Notes: generated by a model not told the origin, from the letters alone. DNA of 64,000 nucleotides from Pseudooceanicola atlanticus (GCF_000768315.1 NZ_AQQX01000001.1:434001-498000), one strand, 5' to 3'; shown: positions 35,628 through 44,740, numbered from the stretch's first letter. Program-made: numbers and translations.

Positions 35628-36965
35628 ATGAAAACCATTACCAAACTGGGCCTTGCCGCCGCGCTGATCGCGCTGCCGAGCCTCGGTCTTGCGCAGGATG
35701 AAGGTCCTGCCGCAGGTGTGAACCCCTCGACCGATACGGTCTTTATCCTGAACTCGCTGCTGTTCCTGGTCGGCGGCTTCCTGGTCTTCTTCATGGCCTG
35801 CGGCTTTGCCATGCTCGAAGCGGGCCTGGTGCGCGGCAAGAACGTGACCATGCAGCTGACCAAGAACATGGGTCTCTTCGGTCTGGCCACGATCTTCTAC
35901 TACCTGATCGGCTACAACCTGATGTACCCGCTGGGCACCTGGTCGGTTGACGGCGTCCTGTCCGGCGTCTGGGGCCCGGGCGTCCTGGAAGCTGTCGGCG
36001 TGACCGCGGATGCGGCCGACGATTACGGCTATGCCTCCACCGGTTCGGACTTCTTCTTCCAGCTGATGTTCTGTGCCGCCACCGCGTCCATCGTGTCCGG
36101 TACGGTCGCCGAGCGCATCAAGCTGTGGCCCTTCCTGATCTTCACGATCATCCTGACCGCCGTGATCTATCCGCTGTCCGCATCCTGGAAGTGGGGCGGT
36201 GGTTTCCTGGACGAAGCCGGCTTCCTCGACTTCGCGGGCTCCACGGTCGTGCACTCCGTGGGTGGCTGGGCCGCTCTGGCCGGTGCCATCATCCTCGGGC
36301 CGCGTATCGGCAAGTACAAGGACGGCAAGACCATCCCGATGCCGGGTTCCAACCTGACCCTCGCCACCCTGGGTACGTTCATCCTGTGGCTCGGCTGGTT
36401 CGGCTTCAACGGTGGTTCGCAGCTGGCCATGGGCTCGGTTGGTGACGTTGCCGACGTGTCGCGCATCTTCTCCAACACCAACACGGCGGCTGCCGGTGGT
36501 GCGATCGCTGCGCTGATCCTGACGCAGATCCTCTACAAGAAGCCCGACCTGACCATGGTTCTGAACGGCGCGCTGGCGGGCCTGGTGTCGATCACCGCGG
36601 AACCGCTGACCCCGACCCTCGGCTCGGCCACCATCATCGGTGCCATCGGCGGCGTGATCGTTGTCTTCGCCGTGCCGATGCTGGACAAGCTGAAGATCGA
36701 CGACGTCGTGGGCGCCATCCCGGTTCACCTGATCGCAGGTATCTGGGGCACCATCGCCGTGGTCTTCACCAACTCCGACGCCAACCTGGGCACCCAGCTC
36801 TATGGCATCATCGTGGTGGGTATCTTCACCCTGGTCTCCTCGGCCGTGGTCTGGTTCCTGCTGAAGATGATCATGGGCATCCGGGTCTCCGAAGAAGACG
36901 AGATCACCGGTCTCGACATGGCGGAGCTGGGCATGGAAGCCTATCCGGAATTCTCGAAGGGCTGA
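35628..36965 (+). CDS. amtB: Ammonium transporter
   Basis: Trimeric ammonium channel of the inner membrane. The 445-residue product has a cleavable signal peptide (LGLAAALIALPSLGLAQ) and about eleven spans. The twin pore histidines are in STVVHSVGGWAALAGAIILGPR and GAIPVHLIAGIWGTIAVVF. NVTMQLTKNMGLFGLATIFYYLIGYNLMYP is another family block. It follows glnK closely and ends at a strong terminator, so glnK-amtB is a two-gene operon, presumably induced by nitrogen limitation. Confidence 0.97.
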   Translation: MKTITKLGLAAALIALPSLGLAQDEGPAAGVNPSTDTVFILNSLLFLVGGFLVFFMACGFAMLEAGLVRGKNVTMQLTKNMGLFGLATIFYYLIGYNLMYPLGTWSVDGVLSGVWGPGVLEAVGVTADAADDYGYASTGSDFFFQLMFCAATASIVSGTVAERIKLWPFLIFTIILTAVIYPLSASWKWGGGFLDEAGFLDFAGSTVVHSVGGWAALAGAIILGPRIGKYKDGKTIPMPGSNLTLATLGTFILWLGWFGFNGGSQLAMGSVGDVADVSRIFSNTNTAAAGGAIAALILTQILYKKPDLTMVLNGALAGLVSITAEPLTPTLGSATIIGAIGGVIVVFAVPMLDKLKIDDVVGAIPVHLIAGIWGTIAVVFTNSDANLGTQLYGIIVVGIFTLVSSAVVWFLLKMIMGIRVSEEDEITGLDMAELGMEAYPEFSKG

Positions 36966-36994
36966 TAATCTCCTCCCATCAGTCTGAGACACTC

Positions 36995-37022
36995 ACCCGG
37001 GCGTTCGCGCCCGGGTTTTTTG
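36995..37022 (+). terminator. Intrinsic terminator of glnK-amtB
   Basis: ACCCGGGCG-TTCG-CGCCCGGGT (36995-37016): a nine-pair perfect stem with a stable TTCG tetraloop, followed by six T residues. Confidence 0.93.
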
Positions 37023-37071
37023 TTGTTCGCATGTCCGTCAAAAGGAGCGCCTGCGGCGCATGCGACCTGAG

Positions 37072-37191
37072 GCGATCATCCGGGGGATGATCGCGGGGGG
37101 CGCGTCTGGCGATGTCGGGGCAGGGGATGGGCCGGTCGCCCGTTTTTTTGAGGGGGCGATGTTTTGCGATCATCCCTGGCGGGGTGATCGC
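37072..37191. repeat. Two matching GCGATCATCC hairpins
   Basis: GCGATCATCC-GGG-GGATGATCGC (37072-37094) is a perfect ten-pair hairpin. A second one, GCGATCATCCC-TGGC-GGGGTGATCGC (37166-37191), repeats the same stem with one wobble pair. Both lie in the gap between the amtB terminator and the DUF1244 gene; no gene is visible in this 307-bp stretch. Confidence 0.7.
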
Positions 37192-37195
37192 GGTG

Positions 37196-37226
37196 CCTCC
37201 GGCGGGAGTATTTGGGCAAGGTGAAG
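37196..37226 (-). repeat. Dispersed element, copy C
   Basis: The reverse strand reads CTTCACCTTGCC, then CAAATACTCCCGCCGGAGG, close to copy B. It lies 47 bp downstream of the DUF1244 stop codon, in that gene's direction, and next to the second GCGATCATCC hairpin. Confidence 0.7.
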
Positions 37227-37272
37227 CTCGGGCGCGCGCAAGGTGTGAAGTTTGCGCGAGGATGCGCCGGGG

Positions 37273-37587
37273 TCAGTCCCTGGAGGTGACGTTTTCGGCG
37301 AAGGCCTGTTTGAAGGCGGCCTGCTGGTCGTCTGTGGCTTCGGTCTGGTTCTGCGCTTTCCACTCCTCGTAGGGCATGCCGTAGAAGATCTCGCGCGCCT
37401 GGTCCTTGGTCATCTCGATGCCGCGATCGGCGGCGGCCTCCTGCATCCAGCGGGACAGGCAGTTCCGGCAGAACCCGGCGAGGTTCATCATGTCGATGTT
37501 CTGCACGTCGGGGCGGGCTTCCATCAGGTGGTTGCGCAGGGTGCGGAAGGCGGCGGCTTCGATTTCGAGCTGTGTCTTGGTGTCCAT
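37273..37587 (-). CDS. DUF1244 domain-containing protein
   Basis: A 104-residue cytosolic protein of the DUF1244 family, conserved in proteobacteria. It has FRTLRNHLMEARPDVQNIDMMNLAGFCRNCLSRWMQEAA with the invariant C-x2-C, then IEMTKDQAREIFYGMPYEEWKAQNQTEAT. No biochemical role is known to me; the Cys pair and small helical fold could bind metal. An AAAGGAC site precedes the ATG. Divergent from pyk. Confidence 0.93.
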   Translation of the reverse strand: MDTKTQLEIEAAAFRTLRNHLMEARPDVQNIDMMNLAGFCRNCLSRWMQEAAADRGIEMTKDQAREIFYGMPYEEWKAQNQTEATDDQQAAFKQAFAENVTSRD

Positions 37588-37799
37588 GGCGATGTCCTTT
37601 CGCGGGCTTGGATTGCGCGGCAGGCTGGCAGGAAAGCGGGGCGCTGGTCAATCCGGCTGCAATGTCGCGGGGCGGGCGGGGAAATCATGGCGAAGTGTCA
37701 CTCCCCTGTCACTTCAGGTGGCAAATCTGTGGTCATCTGGTAACGATAACAGGAACGGCCCCGCGCAAGCCCGGGGCCATCGCAGCAGGGAAGGACCGC

Positions 37800-39245
37800 A
37801 TGAGACGCCAGCGCAATACCAAGATCGTCGCCACTTTGGGCCCGTCCTCCTCGGATTACGAGATGATCCGCAAGCTGCACGAGACCGGTGCCGATGTCTT
37901 CCGGCTGAACATGAGCCACGGCAGCCATGACGAGATCCGCGAGCGTCACCGCATCATCCGCGAGGTGGAGCGTGACCTGGACAGCACGATCGGCATCCTG
38001 GCCGACCTGCAGGGTCCGAAGCTGCGCGTCGGTGTCTTTGCCAATGGCGAGGAAGAGCTGGCCGAGGGCGCTTCTTTCCGGCTGGACCTGGAGGACAAAG
38101 AGGGCGACGCGACCCGTGTGACCCTGCCGCATCCGGAGATTTTCCAGGTGCTGGAAGTCGGTGCGCAGCTGCTGGTCAATGACGGGAAGATCCGCCTGAA
38201 GGTTGTCGATTGCGGTGCCGATTTCGCCGAGACCGAGGTGATCGCGGGCGGCACGATCTCCAACCGCAAGGGCGTGAACGTGCCCGATGTGGTGCTGCCG
38301 CTGGCCGCCTTGTCCGAGAAGGACCGGAGCGACCTGGAGTTTGTCTGCCAACTGGGCGTGGACTGGCTGGCGCTGAGCTTTGTCCAGCGGCCCGAGGATG
38401 TGACCGAGGCGCGGGACCTGGCCGGTGGCCGGGCCTCGATCCTGTCGAAGATCGAGAAACCGGCGGCGGTGAAGAGCTTCGAGGCGATCCTGGAAGTGTC
38501 GGACGGCATCATGGTGGCGCGGGGCGACCTGGGCGTGGAATTGCCGGTGCAGAACGTGCCGCCGATCCAGAAGCAGCTGGTGCGCAGGTGCCGGGCCGCG
38601 GCCAAGCCGGTGATCGTGGCGACCCAGATGCTGGAAAGCATGATCGAGAGCCCGATGCCCACCCGGGCCGAAGTGTCCGACGTGGCCGCCGCGATCTACG
38701 AGGGCACCGATGCGGTGATGCTGTCGGCGGAAAGTGCCGCCGGGCAATACCCGGTCGAGGCGGTGCAGACGATGGACAAGGTGGCCCAGGAGGTGGAGAG
38801 CGATCCAACCTACCGCGAGATCATCGAGGCCTCGCGCAAGACGGTGCGCGGGTCGGTGGCCGACGGGATCGTCGTGGCGGCGCGGGAAATCGCGGAGACG
38901 ACGGATATCAAGGCGATCTGCTGTTTCACCCATGGCGGCAAGACCGCCCTGCTGACCGCGCGCGAACGTCCGCATGTGCCGATCCTGGCGCTGACGCCGC
39001 TGCGCGGGACCGGGCGCAAGCTGGCGCTGAGCTGGGGGGTGAACTGCGTGATGACGGGCGAATTGCACCGGTTCAAGCAGGCGGTGGTCAATGCCGCCCG
39101 CGCCGCGCGAACCCATGGCTATGCCACGGAAGCCGACCAGATCGTCGTCACCGCGGGGGTGCCGTTCAACGTGCCGGGATCGACCAACATCCTGCGCGTC
39201 GCGCCTTGCGAGGAACGTTTGATTTTCGCCTCCGATCCCGAATAG
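37800..39245 (+). CDS. pyk: Pyruvate kinase
   Basis: Makes pyruvate and ATP from phosphoenolpyruvate and ADP in glycolysis. The 481-residue product starts MRRQRNTKIVATLGPSSS and has DVFRLNMSHGSHDEIRERH, the catalytic lysine motif SILSKIEKPAAVKSF, the metal-site motif SDGIMVARGDLGVELPVQNVPPIQK, and TQMLESMIESPMPTRAEVSDVAAAIYEGTDAVMLSAESAAGQYPVEAV. The C-terminal allosteric domain is complete. The ATG at 37800 follows AAGGA. Followed after 25 bp by a small membrane protein gene. Confidence 0.97.
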   Translation: MRRQRNTKIVATLGPSSSDYEMIRKLHETGADVFRLNMSHGSHDEIRERHRIIREVERDLDSTIGILADLQGPKLRVGVFANGEEELAEGASFRLDLEDKEGDATRVTLPHPEIFQVLEVGAQLLVNDGKIRLKVVDCGADFAETEVIAGGTISNRKGVNVPDVVLPLAALSEKDRSDLEFVCQLGVDWLALSFVQRPEDVTEARDLAGGRASILSKIEKPAAVKSFEAILEVSDGIMVARGDLGVELPVQNVPPIQKQLVRRCRAAAKPVIVATQMLESMIESPMPTRAEVSDVAAAIYEGTDAVMLSAESAAGQYPVEAVQTMDKVAQEVESDPTYREIIEASRKTVRGSVADGIVVAAREIAETTDIKAICCFTHGGKTALLTARERPHVPILALTPLRGTGRKLALSWGVNCVMTGELHRFKQAVVNAARAARTHGYATEADQIVVTAGVPFNVPGSTNILRVAPCEERLIFASDPE

Positions 39246-39270
39246 GGTCGGCAGGCGGAGGTATCATCAC

Positions 39271-39495
39271 ATGGACAGCGACCTGATCCTGGTCGTCGGC
39301 ATCGTCATCCTGATGCTGTCGATCCCCTCGGCCCTGTCGGCCTTTGCCGACGGGCGGGCGCCCTGGGTGGCGTTGCTGGTCATCATCCTGGGCGGTGCCG
39401 TCGTCGGCTGGGCCTGGGTGAACAATCCCGGGGGCTACACGCTGGAGGACGTGCCGCATGCGATCATCCGGGTCGTGGCGCGGGTGATCCCCTAG
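39271..39495 (+). CDS. Small two-span membrane protein
   Basis: A 74-residue protein with two hydrophobic segments ([22 protein letters not shown] and [19 protein letters not shown]) and a short amphipathic C-terminus. GGAGG precedes the ATG by a normal distance, and the frame directly follows pyk, so it is probably real and co-transcribed with pyk. I do not recognise a named family. Confidence 0.72.
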   Translation: MDSDLILVVGIVILMLSIPSALSAFADGRAPWVALLVIILGGAVVGWAWVNNPGGYTLEDVPHAIIRVVARVIP

Positions 39496-39544
39496 CGGGG
39501 TGGCCCCGAGGGGCGTCCGGGGTGGCGAAACCGTCAATTCGCTC

Positions 39545-39573
39545 TTGCTTTGCAGGGAATCCCGGCCTATACG
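39545..39573 (+). promoter_or_regulatory. Promoter of rpmI-rplT
   Basis: TTGCTT (39545-39550) and TATACG (39568-39573) are separated by 17 bp and precede a leader of about 70 nt before rpmI. This layout fits a strong housekeeping promoter. infC is not adjacent, so rpmI-rplT has its own promoter here. Confidence 0.6.
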
Positions 39574-39649
39574 GCGCGCTCACCCGCGCGGCCGGTCGGA
39601 GTGGCATACCGAGTCGCGTCAATACCCGTTCAAGACCAAGGAGACGGAA

Positions 39650-39850
39650 ATGCCCAAGATGAAGACGAAATCGAGCTGCAAAAAGCGGTTCAAGATTTCG
39701 GCCAAGGGTAAGGTCCTGACCGCCCAGGCCGGCAAGCGCCATGGCATGATCAAGCGCACCAACAAGTTCATCCGTAACGCACGCGGCACGACCACCATGT
39801 CCGAGCCCGATGCACGCATCATCAAGTCGATGATGCCGTACCACCGCTAA
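39650..39850 (+). CDS. rpmI: 50S ribosomal protein bL35
   Basis: A 66-residue basic protein starting [21 protein letters not shown] and ending [14 protein letters not shown], the full bL35 length. It binds 23S rRNA in the large subunit. The ATG at 39650 follows AAGGAGACGG. rplT follows after 14 bp in the conserved order. Confidence 0.97.
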   Translation: MPKMKTKSSCKKRFKISAKGKVLTAQAGKRHGMIKRTNKFIRNARGTTTMSEPDARIIKSMMPYHR

Positions 39851-39864
39851 GAGGAGGATGAACC

Positions 39865-40227
39865 ATGTCTCGCGTTAAAAGCGGTACCGTTACCCACGCC
39901 CGTCACAAGAAAATCCTGAAGTCGGCCAAAGGCTATTACGGCCGCCGTTCGACCACCTTCAAGGTGGCGACCCAGGCTGTCGACAAGGCGAACCAGTACG
40001 CCACCCGTGACCGGAAGGCGCGCAAGCGCAACTTCCGTGCGCTGTGGATCCAGCGTATCAACGCCGCCGTGCGTGCCCATGACGAAGCGCTGACCTATTC
40101 GCGTTTCATCAACGGCCTCGGCAAGGCCGGGATCGAGGTGGACCGCAAGGTTCTGGCCGATCTCGCCGTGCACGAACCGGCTGCTTTCGGTGCCATCGTC
40201 GATAAGGCGAAGGCCGCGCTCGCGTAA
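39865..40227 (+). CDS. rplT: 50S ribosomal protein bL20
   Basis: A 120-residue rRNA-binding protein needed for early 50S assembly. It starts [29 protein letters not shown] and has the core [27 protein letters not shown]. Preceded by AGGAGG and co-transcribed with rpmI. In many bacteria L20 represses its own operon through the leader mRNA; whether the leader upstream of rpmI does this is not visible. Confidence 0.97.
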   Translation: MSRVKSGTVTHARHKKILKSAKGYYGRRSTTFKVATQAVDKANQYATRDRKARKRNFRALWIQRINAAVRAHDEALTYSRFINGLGKAGIEVDRKVLADLAVHEPAAFGAIVDKAKAALA

Positions 40228-40257
40228 GCACCTCCCCCTCCGGGGACAAGTTTCAGG

Positions 40258-40298
40258 GAAGCCGCGGACCTTTCGGGGTCTCGCGGCTTCTTGTCTTT
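40258..40298 (+). terminator. Intrinsic terminator of rpmI-rplT
   Basis: GAAGCCGCG-GACC (40258-40270) pairs with GGTC-T-CGCGGCTTC (to 40290) with one bulged base, followed by TTGTCTTT. It lies about 50 bp before pheS, which therefore probably has its own promoter or depends on read-through. Confidence 0.7.
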
Positions 40299-40346
40299 CA
40301 GGGCTTTGCTTTGTAGCAGAAGCCAAAAGCATCAGGAGGATCGGGG

Positions 40347-41411
40347 ATGGACGATCTGAAGGCAAAATGGCTGGGCGCGATCGGCGAGGCGGCGGATGAA
40401 GCCAGCCTTGAGGATCTGCGGGTTCAGGCCGTTGGCAAGAAGGGCGAAATCAGCCTCAAAATGCGCGAACTGGGCAAGATGACGCCCGAAGAGCGCCAGG
40501 TGGCCGGCCCGGCGCTGAACGCGCTCAAGGACGAGATCAACACCGCGCTGGCGGCCAAGAAGACCGCACTGGCCGATGCCGCGCTGGATGAACGGCTGAA
40601 GACCGAATGGCTGGACGTGACCCTGCCCGGGCGTGACCGCCGGACCGGCACCGTGCACCCCGTGTCGCAGGTCTGGGAAGAGGTCACGGCGATCTTTGCC
40701 GATATGGGCTTTGCCGTGGCCGAAGGGCCGCAGATCGAAACCGACTGGTACAATTTCGACGCGCTGAACATTCCCAGCCATCACCCCGCCCGGGCCGAGA
40801 TGGACACGTTCTACATGCACCGGGCCGAAGGCGATGACCGCCCGCCCCACGTGCTGCGCACCCATACCTCGCCGGTGCAGATCCGGTCGATGGAGGCGCA
40901 GGGCGCGCCGATCCGCACGATTTCCCCGGGTCGCGTGTACCGCGCCGATTACGACCAGACGCATACGCCGATGTTCCACCAGGTCGAAGGCCTGGCGATC
41001 GACCGCGATATCTCCATGGCGAACCTGAAATGGGTGCTCGAGGAATTCTTCTCGGCCTATTTCGGCACCTCCGTGAAGACCCGCTTCCGCGCCTCCCACT
41101 TCCCCTTCACCGAACCCTCGGCCGAGGTCGACATCCAGTGTTCTTGGGAAGGCGGCACCGTGAAGGTGGGCGAGGGCGACGACTGGCTGGAAGTGCTGGG
41201 GTCCGGCATGGTGCATCCCAAGGTGTTGTCGGCGGCGGGCGTGGACCCGGCGGAATGGCAGGGCTTTGCCTTCGGCATGGGGATCGACCGGATCGCGATG
41301 CTGAAATACGGCATCCCCGACCTGCGCGCCTTCTTCGATTCGGACCTGCGCTGGCTGCGCCATTACGGCTTCCCGGCGCTGCAGGTCCCGACCATTCGCG
41401 GCGGGGTGTGA
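40347..41411 (+). CDS. pheS: Phenylalanine-tRNA ligase alpha subunit
   Basis: Catalytic subunit charging tRNA-Phe. The 354-residue product has the N-terminal coiled-coil (to about residue 90), then class II motifs: [12 protein letters not shown], motif 2 [23 protein letters not shown] and motif 3 [32 protein letters not shown]. Length is normal. A GGAGG-like AGGAGGAT precedes the ATG. pheT lies about 790 bp downstream with two small genes between. Confidence 0.97.
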   Translation: MDDLKAKWLGAIGEAADEASLEDLRVQAVGKKGEISLKMRELGKMTPEERQVAGPALNALKDEINTALAAKKTALADAALDERLKTEWLDVTLPGRDRRTGTVHPVSQVWEEVTAIFADMGFAVAEGPQIETDWYNFDALNIPSHHPARAEMDTFYMHRAEGDDRPPHVLRTHTSPVQIRSMEAQGAPIRTISPGRVYRADYDQTHTPMFHQVEGLAIDRDISMANLKWVLEEFFSAYFGTSVKTRFRASHFPFTEPSAEVDIQCSWEGGTVKVGEGDDWLEVLGSGMVHPKVLSAAGVDPAEWQGFAFGMGIDRIAMLKYGIPDLRAFFDSDLRWLRHYGFPALQVPTIRGGV

Positions 41412-41525
41412 TCCCGTGCCCCTGCGCCTTTCTTCCGGGTGTCACGCCCGTCTCTCCGACCCGAGGCCTGGTTCAGGCCGCGGGAAGGGCGCAGGGCGTG
41501 ACCTTCGCAAGATGCAGGGGGCCAC

Positions 41526-41921
41526 ATGACCGAGCCCGTCACCTTCACCTTCGGCGATTACGAGGAGCTCTGTAACGAGGTCCTGGCGCTGGTGCGGTCG
41601 GGCAAGAAGACCGTGACCTGCGCGGCGCTGACGGATTTCGGGCCGGGCAAGGACCCCATGCCCGAGGTCGGACGGCAGGACATCGCGCTGGAATGGGATG
41701 GCTCCCCTGCGGTGCAGATGGAAACGCTGGAGGTGCTGACCATGCCCTTCGGCGACGTGACCGAGGAGCTGGCGGCGGACATGGCCGAATTCCGGGATCT
41801 TGAGGATTTCCGCGACCAGTACCGCACCTATTTCGAGATGCGGGGGAAATGGTCGCCCGACATGATGCTGATGGTCGAACGGTTCCGGCTGATCAGGGAT
41901 TTCGCGGAGGATGACAGATGA
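41526..41921 (+). CDS. ASCH domain-containing protein
   Basis: A 131-residue protein of the ASCH (PUA-like beta-barrel) superfamily: VLALVRSGKKTVTCAALTDFGPGK, VGRQDIALEWDGSPAVQMETLEVLTMPFGDVTEELAADMAE and WSPDMMLMVERFRLI. ASCH proteins bind RNA or act as small amidohydrolases on modified nucleosides. Its position between pheS and pheT hints at a tRNA or translation role, but that is inference. Its stop overlaps the next gene's ATG (ATGA). Confidence 0.87.
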   Translation: MTEPVTFTFGDYEELCNEVLALVRSGKKTVTCAALTDFGPGKDPMPEVGRQDIALEWDGSPAVQMETLEVLTMPFGDVTEELAADMAEFRDLEDFRDQYRTYFEMRGKWSPDMMLMVERFRLIRDFAEDDR

Positions 41922-42199
41922 AGCTGTTCCGTCACGACGCGCCGGACCGCTCGGAAGAGGCGCAGGCGCTCTATGCGCGGGCCGAGCTGGCCTATACCTG
42001 CATCGATTTCGGCGCCGCCCTGGCCTTCCTGGTCGGCTCGATCCTGTTTTTCTACAACGACCTGCAAGAGACGGCGACGTGGTTCTTCGTCATCGGGTCG
42101 ATCGCCTTCGCGGCGAAACCGACACTGCGCCTGTGGCGCGAGTTCAAGCTTTACCGAATGGGCGACATGAAAGATCTCGCCGAACGGTACGAGGAGTAA
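41918..42199 (+). CDS. YrhK-like domain membrane protein
   Basis: A 93-residue protein with two membrane spans (TCIDFGAALAFLVGSILFFYN and TWFFVIGSIAFAAKPTLRLW) matching the YrhK-like pattern, with an acidic N-terminus and basic LWREFKLYRMGDMKDLAERYEE after the second span. The start overlaps the ASCH stop and the end is 4 bp before pheT, so it is embedded in the phe synthetase transcript. Function unknown. Confidence 0.85.
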   Translation: MKLFRHDAPDRSEEAQALYARAELAYTCIDFGAALAFLVGSILFFYNDLQETATWFFVIGSIAFAAKPTLRLWREFKLYRMGDMKDLAERYEE

Positions 42200-42203
42200 G
42201 ACG

Positions 42204-44603
42204 ATGAAATTCACCCTGTCCTGGCTGAAGGATCACCTGGAAACCGACGCCTCGCTTGACGAGATCCTGGAAACCCTGACCGACCTGGGTCTTGAGGTTG
42301 AAGGCGTTGAAAACCCTGCCGAAAAGCTGAAGGGCTTCACCATCGCCAAGGTCGCGGCGGCGGAAAAGCATCCCGATGCGGACAAGCTGAAGGTCTGTCG
42401 GGTAGACACCGACGAGGGCGAGAAGCAGATCGTCTGCGGTGCGCCCAATGCCCGCGAGGGGATCACCGTCGTTCTGGCCAAACCGGGGATGTATATTCCG
42501 GGCCTCGATATCACCATCTCGGTCGGCAAGATCCGCGGCGTCGAAAGCCATGGCATGATGGCGTCGGAACGCGAGCTGGAACTGAGCGACGAACATGACG
42601 GCATCATCGAACTGCCCTCGGGCGAGGTGGGTCAGGATTTTGCCGACTGGCTGGCCGCGAACCGCCCCGCCGCCGTCGATCCGGTGATCGAGATCGCGAT
42701 CACCCCGAACCGCCCCGACGCCCTGGGCGTGCGCGGCGTGGCCCGCGACCTTGCGGCGCGGGGGCTGGGCACGCTGAAGCCGATGCCAGATTACGATCTC
42801 AAGGTGACCGGCGGCGATTGCCCCGTGCAGGTCGAGATCGCCGAGAACGCCAAGGATGGCTGCCACGTCTTCGCCGGGCGCCTGATCCGCGGCGTCAAGA
42901 ACGGCCCGTCCCCCGATTGGCTGCAGAAGAAGCTGCGCAGCATCGGGCTGCGCCCGATCTCGGCCCTGGTGGATGTCACCAACCTGTTCACCCACGATCT
43001 GAACCGGCCGCTCCATGTCTTTGATGCGGCGAAGGTTTCCGGGCCGATGACGATCTCCCGCGCGGCGGGCGGAGAGGCCTTCACCGGGCTCGACGAAAAG
43101 GAATACGTGATCCCCGCCGGCACGCTCGTCATCTCGGATGGCAACGGCGTTGAAAGCGTCGGCGGCATCATGGGCGGCCTGTCCACCGGCTGCACCGAGG
43201 AAACCACGGATGTCTTCGTCGAGGCGGCGTTCTGGGATTACGTCTCGATCGCGCATGGCGGGCGGGCGCTGAAGATCAATTCGGACGCGCGCTATCGCAA
43301 CGAACGCGGCATCGACCCGGGTTTCAACATGGAAGCGCTGGACCGCGCCTGTGCGCTGATCGTCGAGCTGTGCGGCGGTGAGGTCACCGACACCGTGGTC
43401 GCGGGCGAAGTGCCCGACGTTTCAAGGGCTTACAAGCTCGACACCGCGCGGTGTTCGTCGCTGGTCGGCATGGATATCCCCGCCGAGGAGCAGCGCGCCA
43501 CGCTGGAGCGCCTGGGCTTCGTCATGGAAGGCGACATGGCCCATGTACCGTCCTGGCGGCCCGACGTCCTGGGCGAGGCCGACCTGGTCGAAGAGGTCGC
43601 GCGGATGGCGTCGCTGACCAAGCTTGAGGCGAAGCCGCTGGCCCGCACCAGCGCCGGCGTGCCCGACCCGATCCTGACGGTGATGCAGAAGCGCGAGCAG
43701 ATGGCGCGCAGGACGGCAGCGGCGTTGGGATACAACGAGTGCGTGACCTATTCCTTCATCGACCGTACGGCGGCCAGCCTGTTCGGCGGTGGCGATGATG
43801 CCACGATGGTCGCCAACCCGATCAGCCAGGACATGAGCCACATGCGCCCGGACCTGTTGCCCGGCCTGTTGCAGGCGGCGGCGCGGAACCAGGCGCGGGG
43901 GCAATCCGACCTCGCCCTGTTCGAGATCGGCGCGACCTGGCATGGCGGCGAACCCGGCGAGCAGAAGGTGCAGGTCGCCGGTATCCTCGTCGGTCGCACG
44001 GGGCCGAAGGATGTGCATGGCGCGGCGCGGTCCGTCGACCTGTTCGACGCCAAAGCCGATGCCGAGGCGCTGCTGTCGGCGATCGGCGCGCCCGCCAAGG
44101 TGCAGGTCCTGCGCGGCGGGGATGGCTGGTGGCATCCGGGTCGCCATGGCCGCATCTGCCTTGGCCCCAAGAAAACCCTTGGTGTGTTCGGCGAACTGCA
44201 CCCCAAGGTGCTGGCCGAACTGGACGTGAAAGGCCCGGTCGTCGGCTTCGTCCTGTGGCCCGAAGAGGTGCCCGAGCCGCGCAAGGCCGGCGCATCGCGC
44301 GGGGCCGTGGTGCTGAACGACCTGCAGGTGGTCGAGCGTGACTTTGCCTTTGTCGTCGATGCCGACGTGGAGGCGCTGACGCTGGTCAATGCGGCTGCCG
44401 GGGCTGACAAGGCGATGATCGAAGAGGTCCGCATCTTCGACGAATTCATCGGCGGCGCCCTGGGCGAGGGCAAGAAGTCGATCGCCCTGACCGTGCGCAT
44501 CCAGCCGCAGGACAAGACCCTCAAGGACGAGGAGATCGAAGCGATCGCCACCAAGGTGGTCGAGAAGGTCACCAAGGCCACCGGCGGGGTGTTGCGCGGC
44601 TGA
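42204..44603 (+). CDS. pheT: Phenylalanine-tRNA ligase beta subunit
   Basis: Editing and tRNA-binding subunit of PheRS. The 799-residue product starts MKFTLSWLKDHLETDASLDEI, has the tRNA-binding domain (GFTIAKVAAAEKHPDADKLKVCRVD), the B3/B4 editing region (ALVDVTNLFTHDLNRPLHVFDAAKV), B5, the class II-like core (YNECVTYSFIDRTAASLFGG) and a C-terminal ferredoxin-fold anticodon-binding domain (FAFVVDADVEALTLVNAAAGADKAMIEEVRIFDEF). Full length. Ends the pheS-ASCH-yrhK-pheT cluster at a terminator. Confidence 0.97.
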   Translation: MKFTLSWLKDHLETDASLDEILETLTDLGLEVEGVENPAEKLKGFTIAKVAAAEKHPDADKLKVCRVDTDEGEKQIVCGAPNAREGITVVLAKPGMYIPGLDITISVGKIRGVESHGMMASERELELSDEHDGIIELPSGEVGQDFADWLAANRPAAVDPVIEIAITPNRPDALGVRGVARDLAARGLGTLKPMPDYDLKVTGGDCPVQVEIAENAKDGCHVFAGRLIRGVKNGPSPDWLQKKLRSIGLRPISALVDVTNLFTHDLNRPLHVFDAAKVSGPMTISRAAGGEAFTGLDEKEYVIPAGTLVISDGNGVESVGGIMGGLSTGCTEETTDVFVEAAFWDYVSIAHGGRALKINSDARYRNERGIDPGFNMEALDRACALIVELCGGEVTDTVVAGEVPDVSRAYKLDTARCSSLVGMDIPAEEQRATLERLGFVMEGDMAHVPSWRPDVLGEADLVEEVARMASLTKLEAKPLARTSAGVPDPILTVMQKREQMARRTAAALGYNECVTYSFIDRTAASLFGGGDDATMVANPISQDMSHMRPDLLPGLLQAAARNQARGQSDLALFEIGATWHGGEPGEQKVQVAGILVGRTGPKDVHGAARSVDLFDAKADAEALLSAIGAPAKVQVLRGGDGWWHPGRHGRICLGPKKTLGVFGELHPKVLAELDVKGPVVGFVLWPEEVPEPRKAGASRGAVVLNDLQVVERDFAFVVDADVEALTLVNAAAGADKAMIEEVRIFDEFIGGALGEGKKSIALTVRIQPQDKTLKDEEIEAIATKVVEKVTKATGGVLRG

Positions 44604-44636
44604 TCCGCGACCCGTTGCATCGGCATGATTTTTGGC

Positions 44637-44676
44637 CCGGCCCGTCCCTCTGATCGAGGGGCGGGCCGGTCTTTTT
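44637..44676 (+). terminator. Intrinsic terminator after pheT
   Basis: CCGGCCCGTCCCTC (44637-44650) pairs with GAGGGGCGGGCCGG (44656-44669), 14 pairs with one wobble, around TGATC, followed by TCTTTTT. Confidence 0.93.
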
Positions 44677-44686
44677 GGGCGCTTTC

Positions 44687-44740
44687 GGCAACGTCGGTAT
44701 CACGTCGGTGCGACGTCGGTATTGCGTCGGTGCGCGAGCG
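44687..44740. repeat. 11-bp CGTCGG tandem repeat, locus 2
   Basis: Four 11-bp units, GGCAACGTCGG, TATCACGTCGG, TGCGACGTCGG and TATTGCGTCGG (44687-44730), are followed by TGCGCGAGCG. Two unit types are identical to those at 14668-14689, and the two loci share an exact block of more than 20 bp. It starts ten bases after the pheT terminator, in a non-coding gap. Confidence 0.82.
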
